Positions 55,579 to 64,000 of a stretch of DNA of 64,000 nucleotides are shown in pieces. Source of the stretch: Candidatus Desulfovibrio intestinipullorum (GTDB lineage: Bacteria; Desulfobacterota; Desulfovibrionia; Desulfovibrionales; Desulfovibrionaceae); assembly GCA_019113165.1 (NCBI GenBank), contig DXHV01000082.1:1-64000 (forward strand), given 5' to 3'. The notes beneath the pieces are model-generated. The model saw only the letters and a program-made list of their open reading frames with translations, was not told the DNA's origin and did not search any database. The translations under genes and the position numbers were made by a program. Every line of letters starts with the position of its first letter. Within the stretch, counting starts at the first letter, position 1.

Positions 55579-57252
55579 TCAGGCATTGATGTTGTCTGCG
55601 GAAGCTTCGGGCAGAAGGACCTTGTTGAGGGTCAGGATGCGCATCTCCAGGGCCTGCATGAGTTCCTTCAGCCCCTGGCCCGAGGCCGCAGAGACGTGGA
55701 AGGCATCCGGCAGGGCGTCGCCGAGTTCTGCCTGTGCAGCCACAGGGACCAGATCCCACTTGTTCAGGACGAGCAGGCGGGGCACTGAAGCCAGATCCAG
55801 TTCCTCCAGGATGCTGTCCACCGAGGCAATCTGCTGAAAGAGATCGGGATGGGAGGCATCGGCCACGTGGATGAGCAGATCGGCGCTGTCCAGCTCCTCC
55901 AGGGTCGCCTGAAAGGCTTCCATCAGTTCCTGGGGCAGGTTGCGGATGAAGCCCACCGTGTCGGCCAGGACAATTTCCCGTTCCGCAGGAAAGCGCAGCC
56001 GTCTGGTGGTCGTGTCCAGGGTGGCAAAGAGCTTGTTCTGGGCCAGCACGTGGGAGCGGGTCAGGGTATTGAGCAGGGTGGACTTGCCGGCATTGGTATA
56101 GCCCACCAGGGCTGCCAGGGGAATGCCGTTCCTCGCCCTGTTGGAGCGCACATAGGAACGCTGCCGGCGCAGATTGTCCAGTTCCCTGCGCAGTCGGCCC
56201 ATGCGTTCCCTGCTGCGGCGACGGTCGATTTCAAGTTTTGTTTCACCGGGACCGCGGCCGCCTATGCCGCCCATGAGCCGGTCCATGGCCCTGTTCTTGC
56301 CCGTGAGACGGGGCAGCATGTACTTGAGCTGGGCCAGTTCCACCTGGAGCTTGCCGGCCTTGGTCACGGCGTGCTGGGCAAAGATGTCCAGGATGAGCTG
56401 GGTGCGGTCCAGAACCTTGCGTTCGGTGATGTCGGCCAGGTTGTGCAGCTGCGAGGGCGAGAGCTCGCCGTCAAAGACCAGAATGTCGGCCCGGCCGGTC
56501 AGGGCCAGGACTTCCAGTTCGGCCATCTTGCCCCTGCCGAGCAGACTGCGGGGATTGACGGCCGTGCTGCGCTGGACCATGCGGCCGCAGACCGTAAGAT
56601 CGGCCGTGCGGGCCAGTTCGGCCAGCTCGTCCAGATTGCGTTCCTGCACGACCCTGGGCTCCTGGGACACGGAGACCAGGATGCAGCGGTTGGCCTGACC
56701 GGAATCCTTGTCGGCAGCCGAGGACTCGCGGGCCAGTTCCTCTTCCAGGGCCAGGGCCGTGGCCGTGAGATCGGACTGGGGCTGATCCCAGGGCTGCATG
56801 GGCTCCACCCTGTAGGGCGCCGGACTGTCCGGCGGCAGCAGATGGGCGGCCTGCCACTGCATGGGCATGCCGACCGGAGAGACCGTCAGGGCGATGACGG
56901 CATCAAGGCGCAGGAAGAGCATGTCCATCAGGTCTTCCTCGCTCAGGCCTTCCCTGTTCAGATGCGTGTGCAGAAGGCGCAGGCCGCGCAGTCTGGTGGT
57001 GCTTGTCCTGCTTCTGGCAAGCTCGGGGATGTAGATGCTGTCGGACTTGCCGACAAGTACAAGGCTTACCCGGCCCTTGCGGTCCAGGAGCAGGCCTATC
57101 TGGCGTTCCAGGGAGCGGGAAAGAAGCGCAAGTTCCCGGGCCTGATCCAGGGTATAGAGTTCCTTTGCCGGGAACTTGCGTGTGCCGAGACGCTCCAGGG
57201 ACTTGAGCTGACTGGGCCTGAGTCCCTGAAGGTTTCCTTCAAGACGAGAAAT
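55579..57252 (-). CDS. hflX: GTPase HflX, apparent AUU start
   Basis: A 557-residue ribosome-associated GTPase if read from the ATT at 57252-57250. The N-terminal arm (GNLQGLRPSQLKSLERLGTR) matches the long form I know from deltaproteobacterial and cyanobacterial HflX. The HflX domain follows (GRGKMAELEVLA; MGGIGGRGPGETKLEIDRRR), then the G domain with G1 GYTNAGKS (384-391), G3 LADTVGFIRNLP and G4 LVLNKWDLV. The first canonical start, ATG at 56928, would cut off 108 homologous residues; no ATG, GTG or TTG exists in frame further up, and AGGAGG lies 6 bases before the ATT. HflX splits stalled or hibernating ribosomes. It is 14 bases downstream of the IMP cyclohydrolase gene. Confidence 0.88.
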   Translation of the reverse strand: MSRLEGNLQGLRPSQLKSLERLGTRKFPAKELYTLDQARELALLSRSLERQIGLLLDRKGRVSLVLVGKSDSIYIPELARSRTSTTRLRGLRLLHTHLNREGLSEEDLMDMLFLRLDAVIALTVSPVGMPMQWQAAHLLPPDSPAPYRVEPMQPWDQPQSDLTATALALEEELARESSAADKDSGQANRCILVSVSQEPRVVQERNLDELAELARTADLTVCGRMVQRSTAVNPRSLLGRGKMAELEVLALTGRADILVFDGELSPSQLHNLADITERKVLDRTQLILDIFAQHAVTKAGKLQVELAQLKYMLPRLTGKNRAMDRLMGGIGGRGPGETKLEIDRRRSRERMGRLRRELDNLRRQRSYVRSNRARNGIPLAALVGYTNAGKSTLLNTLTRSHVLAQNKLFATLDTTTRRLRFPAEREIVLADTVGFIRNLPQELMEAFQATLEELDSADLLIHVADASHPDLFQQIASVDSILEELDLASVPRLLVLNKWDLVPVAAQAELGDALPDAFHVSAASGQGLKELMQALEMRILTLNKVLLPEASADNINA

Positions 57253-57266
57253 GGGAGGCCTCCTCG

Positions 57267-57857
57267 TTAGGGACGGATGTACGAGGTGATGAGGGCGTCG
57301 TAGCGGGAGGTGGCATCAAAGGCACGGGAGGCCATGCGCTGCCTGAAGAGCAGGGAGGCGCACATGTTGTTGGCCATGAGATCTTCCTTGGCCGGTGCGT
57401 ACCACTCTGTGCCGGGCACGACCAGAACGGAATGGAAGTTCTTGGCTGCAGCCCTGATGAGGCAGGGACCGCCGATGTCGATTTCCTCCACTGCCTGTTC
57501 CAGGGAGAGGTGCCGCGCAATGGCTCCGGCAAAGTTGTAGAGGTTGACGCAGACGAGGTCGAAGGGACGGATCTGCATTTCCTCCAGAACCTGCAGGTGG
57601 GCGGGCACATCCTTGTTGGCAAGGATGCCGGCATGGATCTTGGGATGCAGTGTCTTGACGCGGCCGTTGAGAATTTCCGGGAAACCGGTCACGGAGCTCA
57701 CGGAATGAACAGGCAGGCCTGCCTCTTCCAGGACCTTCTGGGTACCACCTGTAGAGACAAGCTCAACACCATTGCTGGACAGAAACGAGGCAAAATCAAC
57801 AAGCCCGGTTTTGTCCGTGACGCTGAGAATAGCTCTCCGAATAGGGAGCAGTTCCAT
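57267..57857 (-). CDS. purH: Stand-alone IMP cyclohydrolase (PurH N-terminal domain only)
   Basis: A 196-residue protein equal to the MGS-like cyclohydrolase half of PurH: AILSVTDKTGLVDFASFLSS, STGGTQKVLEEAGLPVHSVS, TGFPEILNGRVKTLHPKIHAG and IDIGGPCLIRAAAKN. It closes FAICAR to IMP, the last step of purine synthesis. The usual C-terminal AICAR transformylase is missing, so that reaction must be done by another gene. GGAG precedes the ATG at 57857. Confidence 0.9.
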   Translation of the reverse strand: MELLPIRRAILSVTDKTGLVDFASFLSSNGVELVSTGGTQKVLEEAGLPVHSVSSVTGFPEILNGRVKTLHPKIHAGILANKDVPAHLQVLEEMQIRPFDLVCVNLYNFAGAIARHLSLEQAVEEIDIGGPCLIRAAAKNFHSVLVVPGTEWYAPAKEDLMANNMCASLLFRQRMASRAFDATSRYDALITSYIRP

Positions 57858-58102
57858 ATTGTTCTCCTGCATGATGACGGTGAGCTTCCCCATGCTGTGA
57901 GGAAGTCAGGGACAAGAGCGACAGCGTTCGTCTGTGCGCGCTGCCACTGTCTGAAAAGTATTGCACAGACGGCATGGAAAAGCAAAATGCCGGATTTTGG
58001 AACCGGGAGAACAAGAGGGCGGAAAGCCTGGCTCCCGGGCGCGCTGTTTTTGGCGATCCTTATTTTGTCTTGCGGGATGTTTTGCCCGCAGGGAGGCGTC
58101 AT

Positions 58103-59395
58103 ATGACTCGGATAGAAGGACTGAGAACAGGCAACTACAAGGTGCTGAAGGACATGACCATGGGGCGTCTGTGGCATTGTCGGGACAAAAGGCCTCTGAC
58201 GCCCCTGACTGCCGTTCTTGGCAAAAACGGCGTCGGCAAGAGTGTTCTTCTGGAGGCGTGCTCCTTTCTGAAGGACTGCGTGCAGTCGGGCGTGGTAGAC
58301 GCCTGCGACAGACGCGGAGGCTTTTCCAGGATACGCTCCCTTGGACAGGAAGGCCCCATAGAGCTGGAGATACAGTGCAGGGAAGACGGGGAAAGCAGGG
58401 CTGTCACCTACGAGCTTGCCATAGACTGCGATGCGCAGGGAAGACCATATGTCGCCAGGGAACGGTTCGGACAGGAAGGAGAGGGGCAGCAACACGGCAA
58501 GCCTGTTCCCCTGCTGATACTGAATGGGGGAAAAGGTCGTGCCTGGAAGGAGGCACAGGCGGGCAGCACGGCAGAAGCAGACGTTGTGGAACTCGACGAT
58601 GGACGCAGGCCTGGCATAGCCGTTCTGGGCGCCCTCAGGCAGTATCCCCGCCTTGTCTCCTTCAGGAGATTTGTCGAGGGCTGGTCGTTCAGTTCCTTCA
58701 TCCCGGACGCAGCCAGACACCTGCCCATGGCTGGACCGCAAAGGCATCTCAGTTGTTATGGCGAAAACATTGCCAATGTTGTCCAGTATATGGAACGAGA
58801 TCACCCGGAACGCCTGAGTAACATCGTGCAACGACTTGCCGCTGCCATTCCCGGGACAGACACAGTCGGCACCGAAACGGCATGTGACGGCCGCCTTCTG
58901 CTGCGCTTCAGGGACAGCGCCTTTCAGGAGCCCCTGTCTGTGCAGCAACTGTCCGCCGGCACCCTCAGGGTGCTTGCCTGCCTCCTGCTGATCCATGATC
59001 CGGAGCCCCCATCCCTGCTGTGCATGGAGGCACCGGACAACGGCCTGTACCACACCCTGCTGGACCCCCTGGCACGAGGACTCAGGGAGCTCGCGTCAGG
59101 GCGCAAGGGGTGTGCGCAGGTGTTCATCACGACCCACAATCCGTCCCTTGCCGATGCCCTTGATGCAGGCGAAGCATGGATCCTCGAGAAGGGCAGGGAT
59201 GGCTTTTCTACCGCGCACAGAGCCAGTGACAATGTGCCTGTCCGCAATCTGGTCGAGCAGGGACTGCCCCTGGGAGGCTTCTGGCATGGCGGCTCTCTTG
59301 ATGAGGGAGCGGCTTCCCGTGCTTCATCGGGAAGAGCGAAGAGTGCCTCAGGCCCGAGCGCAGGAGGGAACGACGAACAGAGGAGACAAGAATGA
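58103..59395 (+). CDS. RecF/SMC-like AAA ATPase (AAA_21 type), first gene of a kinase pair
   Basis: A 430-residue ATPase read from MTRIEGLRTGNYKVLKDM, which has GGGAGG just upstream. It has Walker A GKNGVGKS (40-47), a middle region of 200 residues, an ABC-like signature QQLSAGTLRVLA (Ser284-Ala-Gly286), a divergent Walker B LLCMEAPDNGL (306-315, Met in place of the usual Asp/Glu before Glu309) and the His-switch FITTHNPSLAD (His345). The last 45 residues are low-complexity Ser/Gly/Ala/Glu. This is the class seen in OLD, Septu, retron and other defence ATPases. It overlaps the HipA-like gene by four bases (ATGA), so the two are translationally coupled. I know no named system with this exact pair. 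Confidence 0.85.
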   Translation: MTRIEGLRTGNYKVLKDMTMGRLWHCRDKRPLTPLTAVLGKNGVGKSVLLEACSFLKDCVQSGVVDACDRRGGFSRIRSLGQEGPIELEIQCREDGESRAVTYELAIDCDAQGRPYVARERFGQEGEGQQHGKPVPLLILNGGKGRAWKEAQAGSTAEADVVELDDGRRPGIAVLGALRQYPRLVSFRRFVEGWSFSSFIPDAARHLPMAGPQRHLSCYGENIANVVQYMERDHPERLSNIVQRLAAAIPGTDTVGTETACDGRLLLRFRDSAFQEPLSVQQLSAGTLRVLACLLLIHDPEPPSLLCMEAPDNGLYHTLLDPLARGLRELASGRKGCAQVFITTHNPSLADALDAGEAWILEKGRDGFSTAHRASDNVPVRNLVEQGLPLGGFWHGGSLDEGAASRASSGRAKSASGPSAGGNDEQRRQE

Positions 59396-60789
59396 GTACG
59401 GAAAAAAGAAGCGGGACAGTCCTCTTCCTGGGGAAGCGGGCAGGCCGTCTGACCGAGTCGGAAGAAGGGTATGTCTTTCGGTATGAGGCGAAGTTCCTCG
59501 AAGATCCCGGGGCACTGCCCATAAGCGTCACCCTGCCCCTGCGAAAGGAGCCGTTCCTTTCCAGAGAGCTCCATCCCTTCTTTGACGGACTTTTGCCCGA
59601 AGGCTGGACACTGGAGCATGTCGCCAGAAACCGCAATCTGGATCCCGAGGATCGCATGGACCTTTTGCTTGCCTGCTGCAGGGAGTGCGTGGGCGCCGTG
59701 TCCATTGGAGAGGACGCGTCCTCTCCGGGCGAGGACAATTCGGAGGAGGACAGTTTGGGCGGGATCGGTGCGGACGAGGTGCCTCCCGCTGCAGCCAGTC
59801 ATCCTGATGCAGCCCGTCCCGATGGAGACAACCGCTGCCTCTGCTGCTGTGAACCCGTGGAGACAGGCCTCGCCCATCCCGCCTGTTCGCGCAGGCTCTT
59901 CGGGACGGACAGGCCGCCTGTCCTGGACCTGACACTGGAGGCACTCTACCGGCTGGCAGGCCATGCTCTGACAGGATTCGTCCCTGGCGTTCAGCCCAAG
60001 ATGTCCCTGACAAGGCTTTTCAGGAATGGGCGTGATACGCTGACACTGCGCAGCGGACAGTGCACCTATCTTGCGAAGCCGCAGGTCCCGGAATACCGGG
60101 CACTGCCGGAAAACGAGGCGCTCACCATGGCCATGGCTGCTGCGGCAGGCATAGAGACTGCGCCCTGCGGTCTTCTGCCCCTGGCTTCGGGCGAGCTGTG
60201 CTATGTCACGCTTCGCATGGACAGACTCGAGGCCGGAAAGGAGGGGCTGAAACCGGCTCAGCGTCCCATGGAAGACTTCTGCCAGGCAACGGAACACCCG
60301 ACCAGACGCAAGTACAAGGGCTCAATGGAACTTGTCGCAAGGACCCTGCGCAGGCTCTCTGATGATCCCGGCCGGGATCTTGCGGAACTGCTCAGGCGGA
60401 CCCTCTTCATCTTTCTCTCCGGCAATGCGGACATGCACCTGAAGAACTTTTCCTTTCTGCAGGACGGGCACACACGGCGCCTTGCCCCTGCCTATGATCT
60501 TCTTTCCACCCGTCTGGTGATTTCCGAAAGGGACGATCCCGAGGAACTGGCCCTGCCCCTCAATGGCAAGAAGAACAGGCTGAAGCGCGAAGACTTTGCG
60601 CTCTTTGCCAGAAACATCGGGCTCAATGACAGGCAGTTTCAGGCAGCCTGTGACGCTCTGGCTGCACGCCTTCCGGTCCTGTTCGACCTTGTCCGCAAAA
60701 GCTTTCTGCCCGGGGATCTCAAGGAAGCCTATGGCGAGCTTTTGCGGGAACGGAGCGCAAGGCTTGGCCTTGCGCCTCAAGGCCGCTGA
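59392..60789 (+). CDS. Fused HipA-type Ser/Thr kinase with Cys4-like linker
   Basis: A 465-residue HipA-family protein. An N-terminal HipA-N/HipS-like domain (residues about 8-108, with SVTLPLRKEPF and HPFFDGLLPEGW) is joined by an acidic linker of about 40 residues to a Cys cluster CLCCCEP...HPAC (149-165) and LFGT, then the kinase. Kinase motifs: FVPGVQPKMS, catalytic GNADMHLKNFS (Asp347, Asn352) and PAYDLLS (Asp369). All catalytic residues are kept. In many genomes the N-domain and the kinase are separate genes; here they are fused. HipA kinases inactivate aminoacyl-tRNA synthetases and are normally held by HipB, which is absent; the coupled AAA ATPase takes its place. Confidence 0.87.
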   Translation: MSTEKRSGTVLFLGKRAGRLTESEEGYVFRYEAKFLEDPGALPISVTLPLRKEPFLSRELHPFFDGLLPEGWTLEHVARNRNLDPEDRMDLLLACCRECVGAVSIGEDASSPGEDNSEEDSLGGIGADEVPPAAASHPDAARPDGDNRCLCCCEPVETGLAHPACSRRLFGTDRPPVLDLTLEALYRLAGHALTGFVPGVQPKMSLTRLFRNGRDTLTLRSGQCTYLAKPQVPEYRALPENEALTMAMAAAAGIETAPCGLLPLASGELCYVTLRMDRLEAGKEGLKPAQRPMEDFCQATEHPTRRKYKGSMELVARTLRRLSDDPGRDLAELLRRTLFIFLSGNADMHLKNFSFLQDGHTRRLAPAYDLLSTRLVISERDDPEELALPLNGKKNRLKREDFALFARNIGLNDRQFQAACDALAARLPVLFDLVRKSFLPGDLKEAYGELLRERSARLGLAPQGR

Positions 60790-60972
60790 AGAGGGTCAGG
60801 GCAGGGAGTACGAGTTCTTGCCATCCACCCCTCTCCAGAGGCGTGCCCAAACGCGGTCCTTGTTGTGCGAGCAGCCTGTGGCAAATGGGTGTCAGTTGCA
60901 TGATGGACCCCAAAGACCGATGAGTCTTGTCGCGCAATAGACAGGAATGCTTGAAAAATAATGAAATACTTA

Positions 60973-60990
60973 TATAAAGATATCTTTATA
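60973..60990. repeat. 18-bp perfect palindrome between the kinase gene and speA
   Basis: TATAAAGATATCTTTATA is perfectly self-complementary, in an AT-rich island within a 476-base gene-free stretch (60790-61265). It could be an operator or promoter element for speA; no other feature in the stretch is clear. Confidence 0.5.
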
Positions 60991-61265
60991 AAGGAATGTA
61001 TCCGGTGCCGGGATCCTTGACTTTTCCCCTTTGATTGGGCAAGTAGTCTGCAGTGTAGAAACTGCCTTTTTCTCCGGGATTTTTCTGGCAGAAGCATCCT
61101 TGAGACCTGCTGGAGGGCAGTTCCTGGCAAAGGACGTGTCGCCGGTGGTTGTGACAACCATGGCTGGACACGTTTTTGTGCTTTCTTGGTGACCCTTGGC
61201 GGCCCTTCCGGCATAAGGGCTCTGAAAGAAAAAGATTTTGCCTCTTATAGGGGAGAGAGAAGTCG

Positions 61266-63185
61266 TTGAACCCATTACGTAGTACGTTACAGCCCTGGCG
61301 CGTTGAGGATTCTGCCGAACTGTACGGCATTCATTCCTGGGGAGCCGGATACTTTGATGTGTCCGAGAAAGGTGAAGTTGTCATCTGTCCCAATGGCCCG
61401 CAGGGTCCCAGAATTTCCATTCCCGAGATCATCGATGGCATCAAGGAACGCGGCTATGACATGCCCTGCCTTCTGAGAGTGGAAAACATCCTGGATTCGC
61501 AGATCAGAAGCCTCCATGAGTCCTTCCGCAAGGCCATCAAGAACCTGGGCTACAAGGGCAGCTACCGTGGTGTCTTTCCCATCAAGGTCAATCAGCAGCA
61601 GCAGGTCATAGAAGAGATTGCCGATTTTGGTTCCCGCTACCATCACGGCCTGGAAGTGGGTTCCAAGGGCGAGCTCATTGCCGCCGTGTCCCATATGACA
61701 GACAGGGAAGCCTGCCTGATCTGCAACGGCTACAAGGACGGCGAGTTCATAGACCTTGGCCTGCAGGCACAGCGCCTGGGCCTCAATGTCTTCTTTGTCA
61801 TCGAAATGCCCGGCGAGCTGGACACCATTCTGGAACGTGCCCAGGTTCTGGACATGCGTCCCAAGCTTGGCGTGCGCTGCAAGCTCTCCACCAGGGCCAG
61901 CGGTCACTGGGCGGAATCCGGCGGCGAGCGATCCGTCTTCGGTCTCTCTCCCGATGAAGTGGTCGTCATCATTGACGAGCTCAAGGAGCGGGGCATGCTG
62001 GACTGCCTGCGCCTTCTGCACTATCACCTGGGCTCCCAGGTCTCCAACATCCGCGACATCCGCCTGGGTGTCATGGAAGGTGCCCGCTTCTATGCCGGGC
62101 TTGTGCAGGAAGGGGCGCCCATGGGCTATCTGGACCTGGGCGGCGGCCTGGCCGTGGACTACGACGGCTCGCACACCAACTACGTCTCCTCCCGCAACTA
62201 CACCTTGGACGAGTACAGCGCCGACATCGTCGAGGCCATCATGGCCACGCTGGATGAAGTGGATGTGCCCCATCCGCACATTGTCACGGAATCCGGCCGC
62301 GCCACCGTGGCCTACTACTCCCTGCTGCTCTTCAACATCCTGGATGTGAGCACCATTGAACCCAAGCAGCTGCCCGAGGAACTGCCCGAGGACACGCCCG
62401 AGCCCGTGAAGAATCTGCGCGAGGTGCTGGCCAGCATCACGCCCCGCAGCCTGCAGGAATGCTATAACGACGCCATCTACTACCGCGGCGAAATGCGGCA
62501 GCTCTTCTCCACCGGTGCCGTCAATCTGCGCCAGCGCTGCCTGTCCGAACGCTATTTCTGGACCATCCTCATGCGCATTGCCGAGGAAAAGGAACAGCTC
62601 AAGACCATACCCAGGGATCTGCACGACATTGATGCCAACCTGGCCGACATCTACTACGGCAACTTCAGCATCTTCCAGTCCCTGCCGGACTCCTGGGCCA
62701 TTGACCAGCTCTTTCCCATCATGCCCGTGCACCGTCTGCAGGAATGCCCTACCCGCAGGGGCGTGATTTCCGACATCACCTGCGATTCCGACGGCCAGAT
62801 CAACCACTTCATTGATCAGCAGGGCAACAAGAGGACCCTGGAACTTCATCCCCTCAGGAGCGGAGAGGAATACTATCTGGGCGTCTTCCTGGTTGGTGCC
62901 TATCAGGAAACCCTGGGTGATCTCCATAACCTGCTTGGCGACAACAACGTGGTCTCCATCAGGGTGGAAGACGACGGATCCTACGAATTTGTGCGCGAGC
63001 AGGAAGGCGACAGCGTGGCCGACGTGCTCTCCTATGTGGAATACGAGCCGCGCCGGGTCATGGAATCCCTGCGCAGCATGGCCGAGCGCGCCGTGCGCGA
63101 GGGCCGCATCACCCCGAGCCAGCGCTTTGCCTTTCTGCAGATCTTTGAAGACGGCCTGCGCGGCTATACCTATTTTGAACGCTAG
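61266..63185 (+). CDS. speA: Biosynthetic arginine decarboxylase
   Basis: A 639-residue PLP enzyme (alanine-racemase-fold type III) converting arginine to agmatine for polyamine synthesis. Motifs: GSYRGVFPIKVNQQQQVIEE with the PLP Lys, HHGLEVGSKGELIAA, LLHYHLGSQVSNIRDI, VTESGRATVAYYSLL and, late, ECPTRRGVISDITCDSDGQI with the conserved Cys/Asp. The TTG start has GGGGAGAGAG upstream. Length is normal for SpeA. Confidence 0.93.
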   Translation: MNPLRSTLQPWRVEDSAELYGIHSWGAGYFDVSEKGEVVICPNGPQGPRISIPEIIDGIKERGYDMPCLLRVENILDSQIRSLHESFRKAIKNLGYKGSYRGVFPIKVNQQQQVIEEIADFGSRYHHGLEVGSKGELIAAVSHMTDREACLICNGYKDGEFIDLGLQAQRLGLNVFFVIEMPGELDTILERAQVLDMRPKLGVRCKLSTRASGHWAESGGERSVFGLSPDEVVVIIDELKERGMLDCLRLLHYHLGSQVSNIRDIRLGVMEGARFYAGLVQEGAPMGYLDLGGGLAVDYDGSHTNYVSSRNYTLDEYSADIVEAIMATLDEVDVPHPHIVTESGRATVAYYSLLLFNILDVSTIEPKQLPEELPEDTPEPVKNLREVLASITPRSLQECYNDAIYYRGEMRQLFSTGAVNLRQRCLSERYFWTILMRIAEEKEQLKTIPRDLHDIDANLADIYYGNFSIFQSLPDSWAIDQLFPIMPVHRLQECPTRRGVISDITCDSDGQINHFIDQQGNKRTLELHPLRSGEEYYLGVFLVGAYQETLGDLHNLLGDNNVVSIRVEDDGSYEFVREQEGDSVADVLSYVEYEPRRVMESLRSMAERAVREGRITPSQRFAFLQIFEDGLRGYTYFER

Positions 63186-63260
63186 ACCGAATCGAGAAAA
63201 CGCGTCGTCCCTTCCCCTGCCTGCCCATGGCGGGTGAGGGGCCGGATCGGAAAATGAAAC

Positions 63261-63300
63261 AAGGCCGCCCTTCCCCTGTTGAACGGGGAAGGGCGGCCTT
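63261..63300. terminator. Bidirectional terminator between speA and the lipoprotein gene
   Basis: A 16-bp perfect stem (AAGGCCGCCCTTCCCC / GGGGAAGGGCGGCCTT) with an 8-base loop. Confidence 0.85.
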
Positions 63301-63357
63301 CTTGCTTCTGTCTGATGCCTGTATGCCGGGCTTCAGAACAAGCTGTGTGCCTGATCA

Positions 63358-63993
63358 CTAGATGGACTGGGCGCCGGACTCGTCGGCAGGCTGCTGGGCA
63401 GGCTTTGGCTGCGACTGATCCAGCAGGGGCTTTTCGTCCGTGGCAAAGCGTACGGCCGTGTCCTCAAGGACGGCCTTGCCGACGATGCGCCAGTTCTCGC
63501 CCACCTTGCGCAGGGCAATCCAGCTTGTCATGTTGGCCTGGGTGGTGACGCGGGCCACGGCGCACTGCTCGTTGATCTTCCTGACTTCAGCCTTCCTGAG
63601 GGCCTGCGGCTCCCAAGGGCAGTCCGGCGTCATGGAGCGGGTGCACTGATTGACCAGTTCCCCGGAACCCACGGTGCGGGTAAAGGTCTTTGTATACTGC
63701 TGCTTCAGGTTCATGGCCGAATTGAGCCAGGCATCCATTTCCGAGCCTATGCCCAGCAGGGAACCAAGATTGCTTGTGAAGTTGAGGAGGCTGTTGTCCT
63801 GCTTGAGATTGACAAGCTCATGGCTGGCAAAGGCATCCATGTCGAACTGGGCCAGGAAGGCGCCGCTGTCCTTGTCGGTCAGGGCCTTGGCCGTGTCACT
63901 GAGTGTCTTTTCGGGACCGGAGGTCTGACAGCCGGCAAGAAGACAGAACACGGAAAAAAGGGCAAGAAGGGAACAGTTCTTGAGAAAACGCAT
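63358..63993 (-). CDS. Hypothetical lipoprotein
   Basis: A 211-residue protein with a lipoprotein signal (MRFLKNCSLLALFSVFCLLAGC, lipobox LAGC). The mature part begins with Gln-Thr-Ser after the lipid-bearing Cys, so it likely goes to the outer membrane. The body (LSDTAKALTDKDSGAFLAQF; ARVTTQANMTSWIALRKVGENWRIV) resembles NTF2/DUF-type lipoproteins with a domain that tests 'WRIVGK'-like strands. The C-terminus is Gln/Pro-rich. Function unknown. Confidence 0.75.
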   Translation of the reverse strand: MRFLKNCSLLALFSVFCLLAGCQTSGPEKTLSDTAKALTDKDSGAFLAQFDMDAFASHELVNLKQDNSLLNFTSNLGSLLGIGSEMDAWLNSAMNLKQQYTKTFTRTVGSGELVNQCTRSMTPDCPWEPQALRKAEVRKINEQCAVARVTTQANMTSWIALRKVGENWRIVGKAVLEDTAVRFATDEKPLLDQSQPKPAQQPADESGAQSI

Positions 63994-64000
63994 TGCAAAC

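Overview
The core of this window (about 11.1-64 kb, GC-rich) looks like a chromosome segment of a sulfidogenic Desulfovibrionaceae bacterium (Desulfovibrio/Bilophila-like, plausibly from a gut or sediment). The pointers are an isethionate-type glycyl radical sulfite-lyase with its activase, TRAP transporter and sigma-54 regulator, a small 2x[4Fe-4S] ferredoxin, a stand-alone IMP cyclohydrolase, and HflX with the long N-terminal arm I associate with deltaproteobacteria. Assignment is by gene content only.

Positions 1 to about 11,072 are an integrated element at the 3' end of a tRNA-Ala(CGC) gene. It carries a tyrosine integrase next to the tRNA, a decayed second (P4-type) integrase, a RepA-like helicase with a primase-like N-terminus, an inovirus-Gp2-type HUH replication protein, an excisionase-like small DNA-binding protein, XRE and WYL regulators, and a frameshifted LprI-like gene. 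A 1.6-kb AT-rich gene-free stretch between the two replication genes may hold an origin. The far end of the element is not visible.

11.2-25 kb is housekeeping: rlmE-yebC-ruvC, an MFS transporter, murJ, RNase R, a Bax-inhibitor-1 protein, a periplasmic cyclophilin, mnmA and a polar amino-acid ABC transporter. 25.5-28.9 kb is a four-gene unit for a CDP-6-deoxy sugar (rfbF, rfbG, a 3,5-epimerase-like protein) ending in a MenA/UbiA prenyltransferase.

29-41.8 kb is the metabolic centrepiece. It holds a TauE-type exporter, a TRAP transporter (dctP plus fused dctQM), an amidohydrolase-fold protein that has lost most metal ligands, the sulfite-lyase GRE, its radical-SAM activase, and a PAS/AAA+/Fis sigma-54 activator. 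Seven copies of GTTGCA-N4-TGCAAC lie in the two long intergenic regions, each array upstream of a -24/-12 promoter, which outlines a sigma-54 regulon. Isethionate would be imported and split into sulfite (respired to H2S elsewhere) and acetaldehyde.

41.8-57.9 kb is mixed: an HD-domain protein, ddl, an EamA transporter, an HtrA protease, ferredoxin with a palindromic promoter, a hairpin-rich possible IS/CRISPR-like remnant, a YkgJ protein, a TPR protein, exonuclease III, hflK-hflC, a lytic transglycosylase, cobT, an orphan oppF, hflX (apparently starting at AUU) and IMP cyclohydrolase.

58.1-60.8 kb contains the best candidate for an undescribed system: an SMC/OLD-like AAA ATPase gene overlapping by 4 bp a fused HipA-type kinase, with no HipB antitoxin. 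The window ends with speA and a lipoprotein gene.
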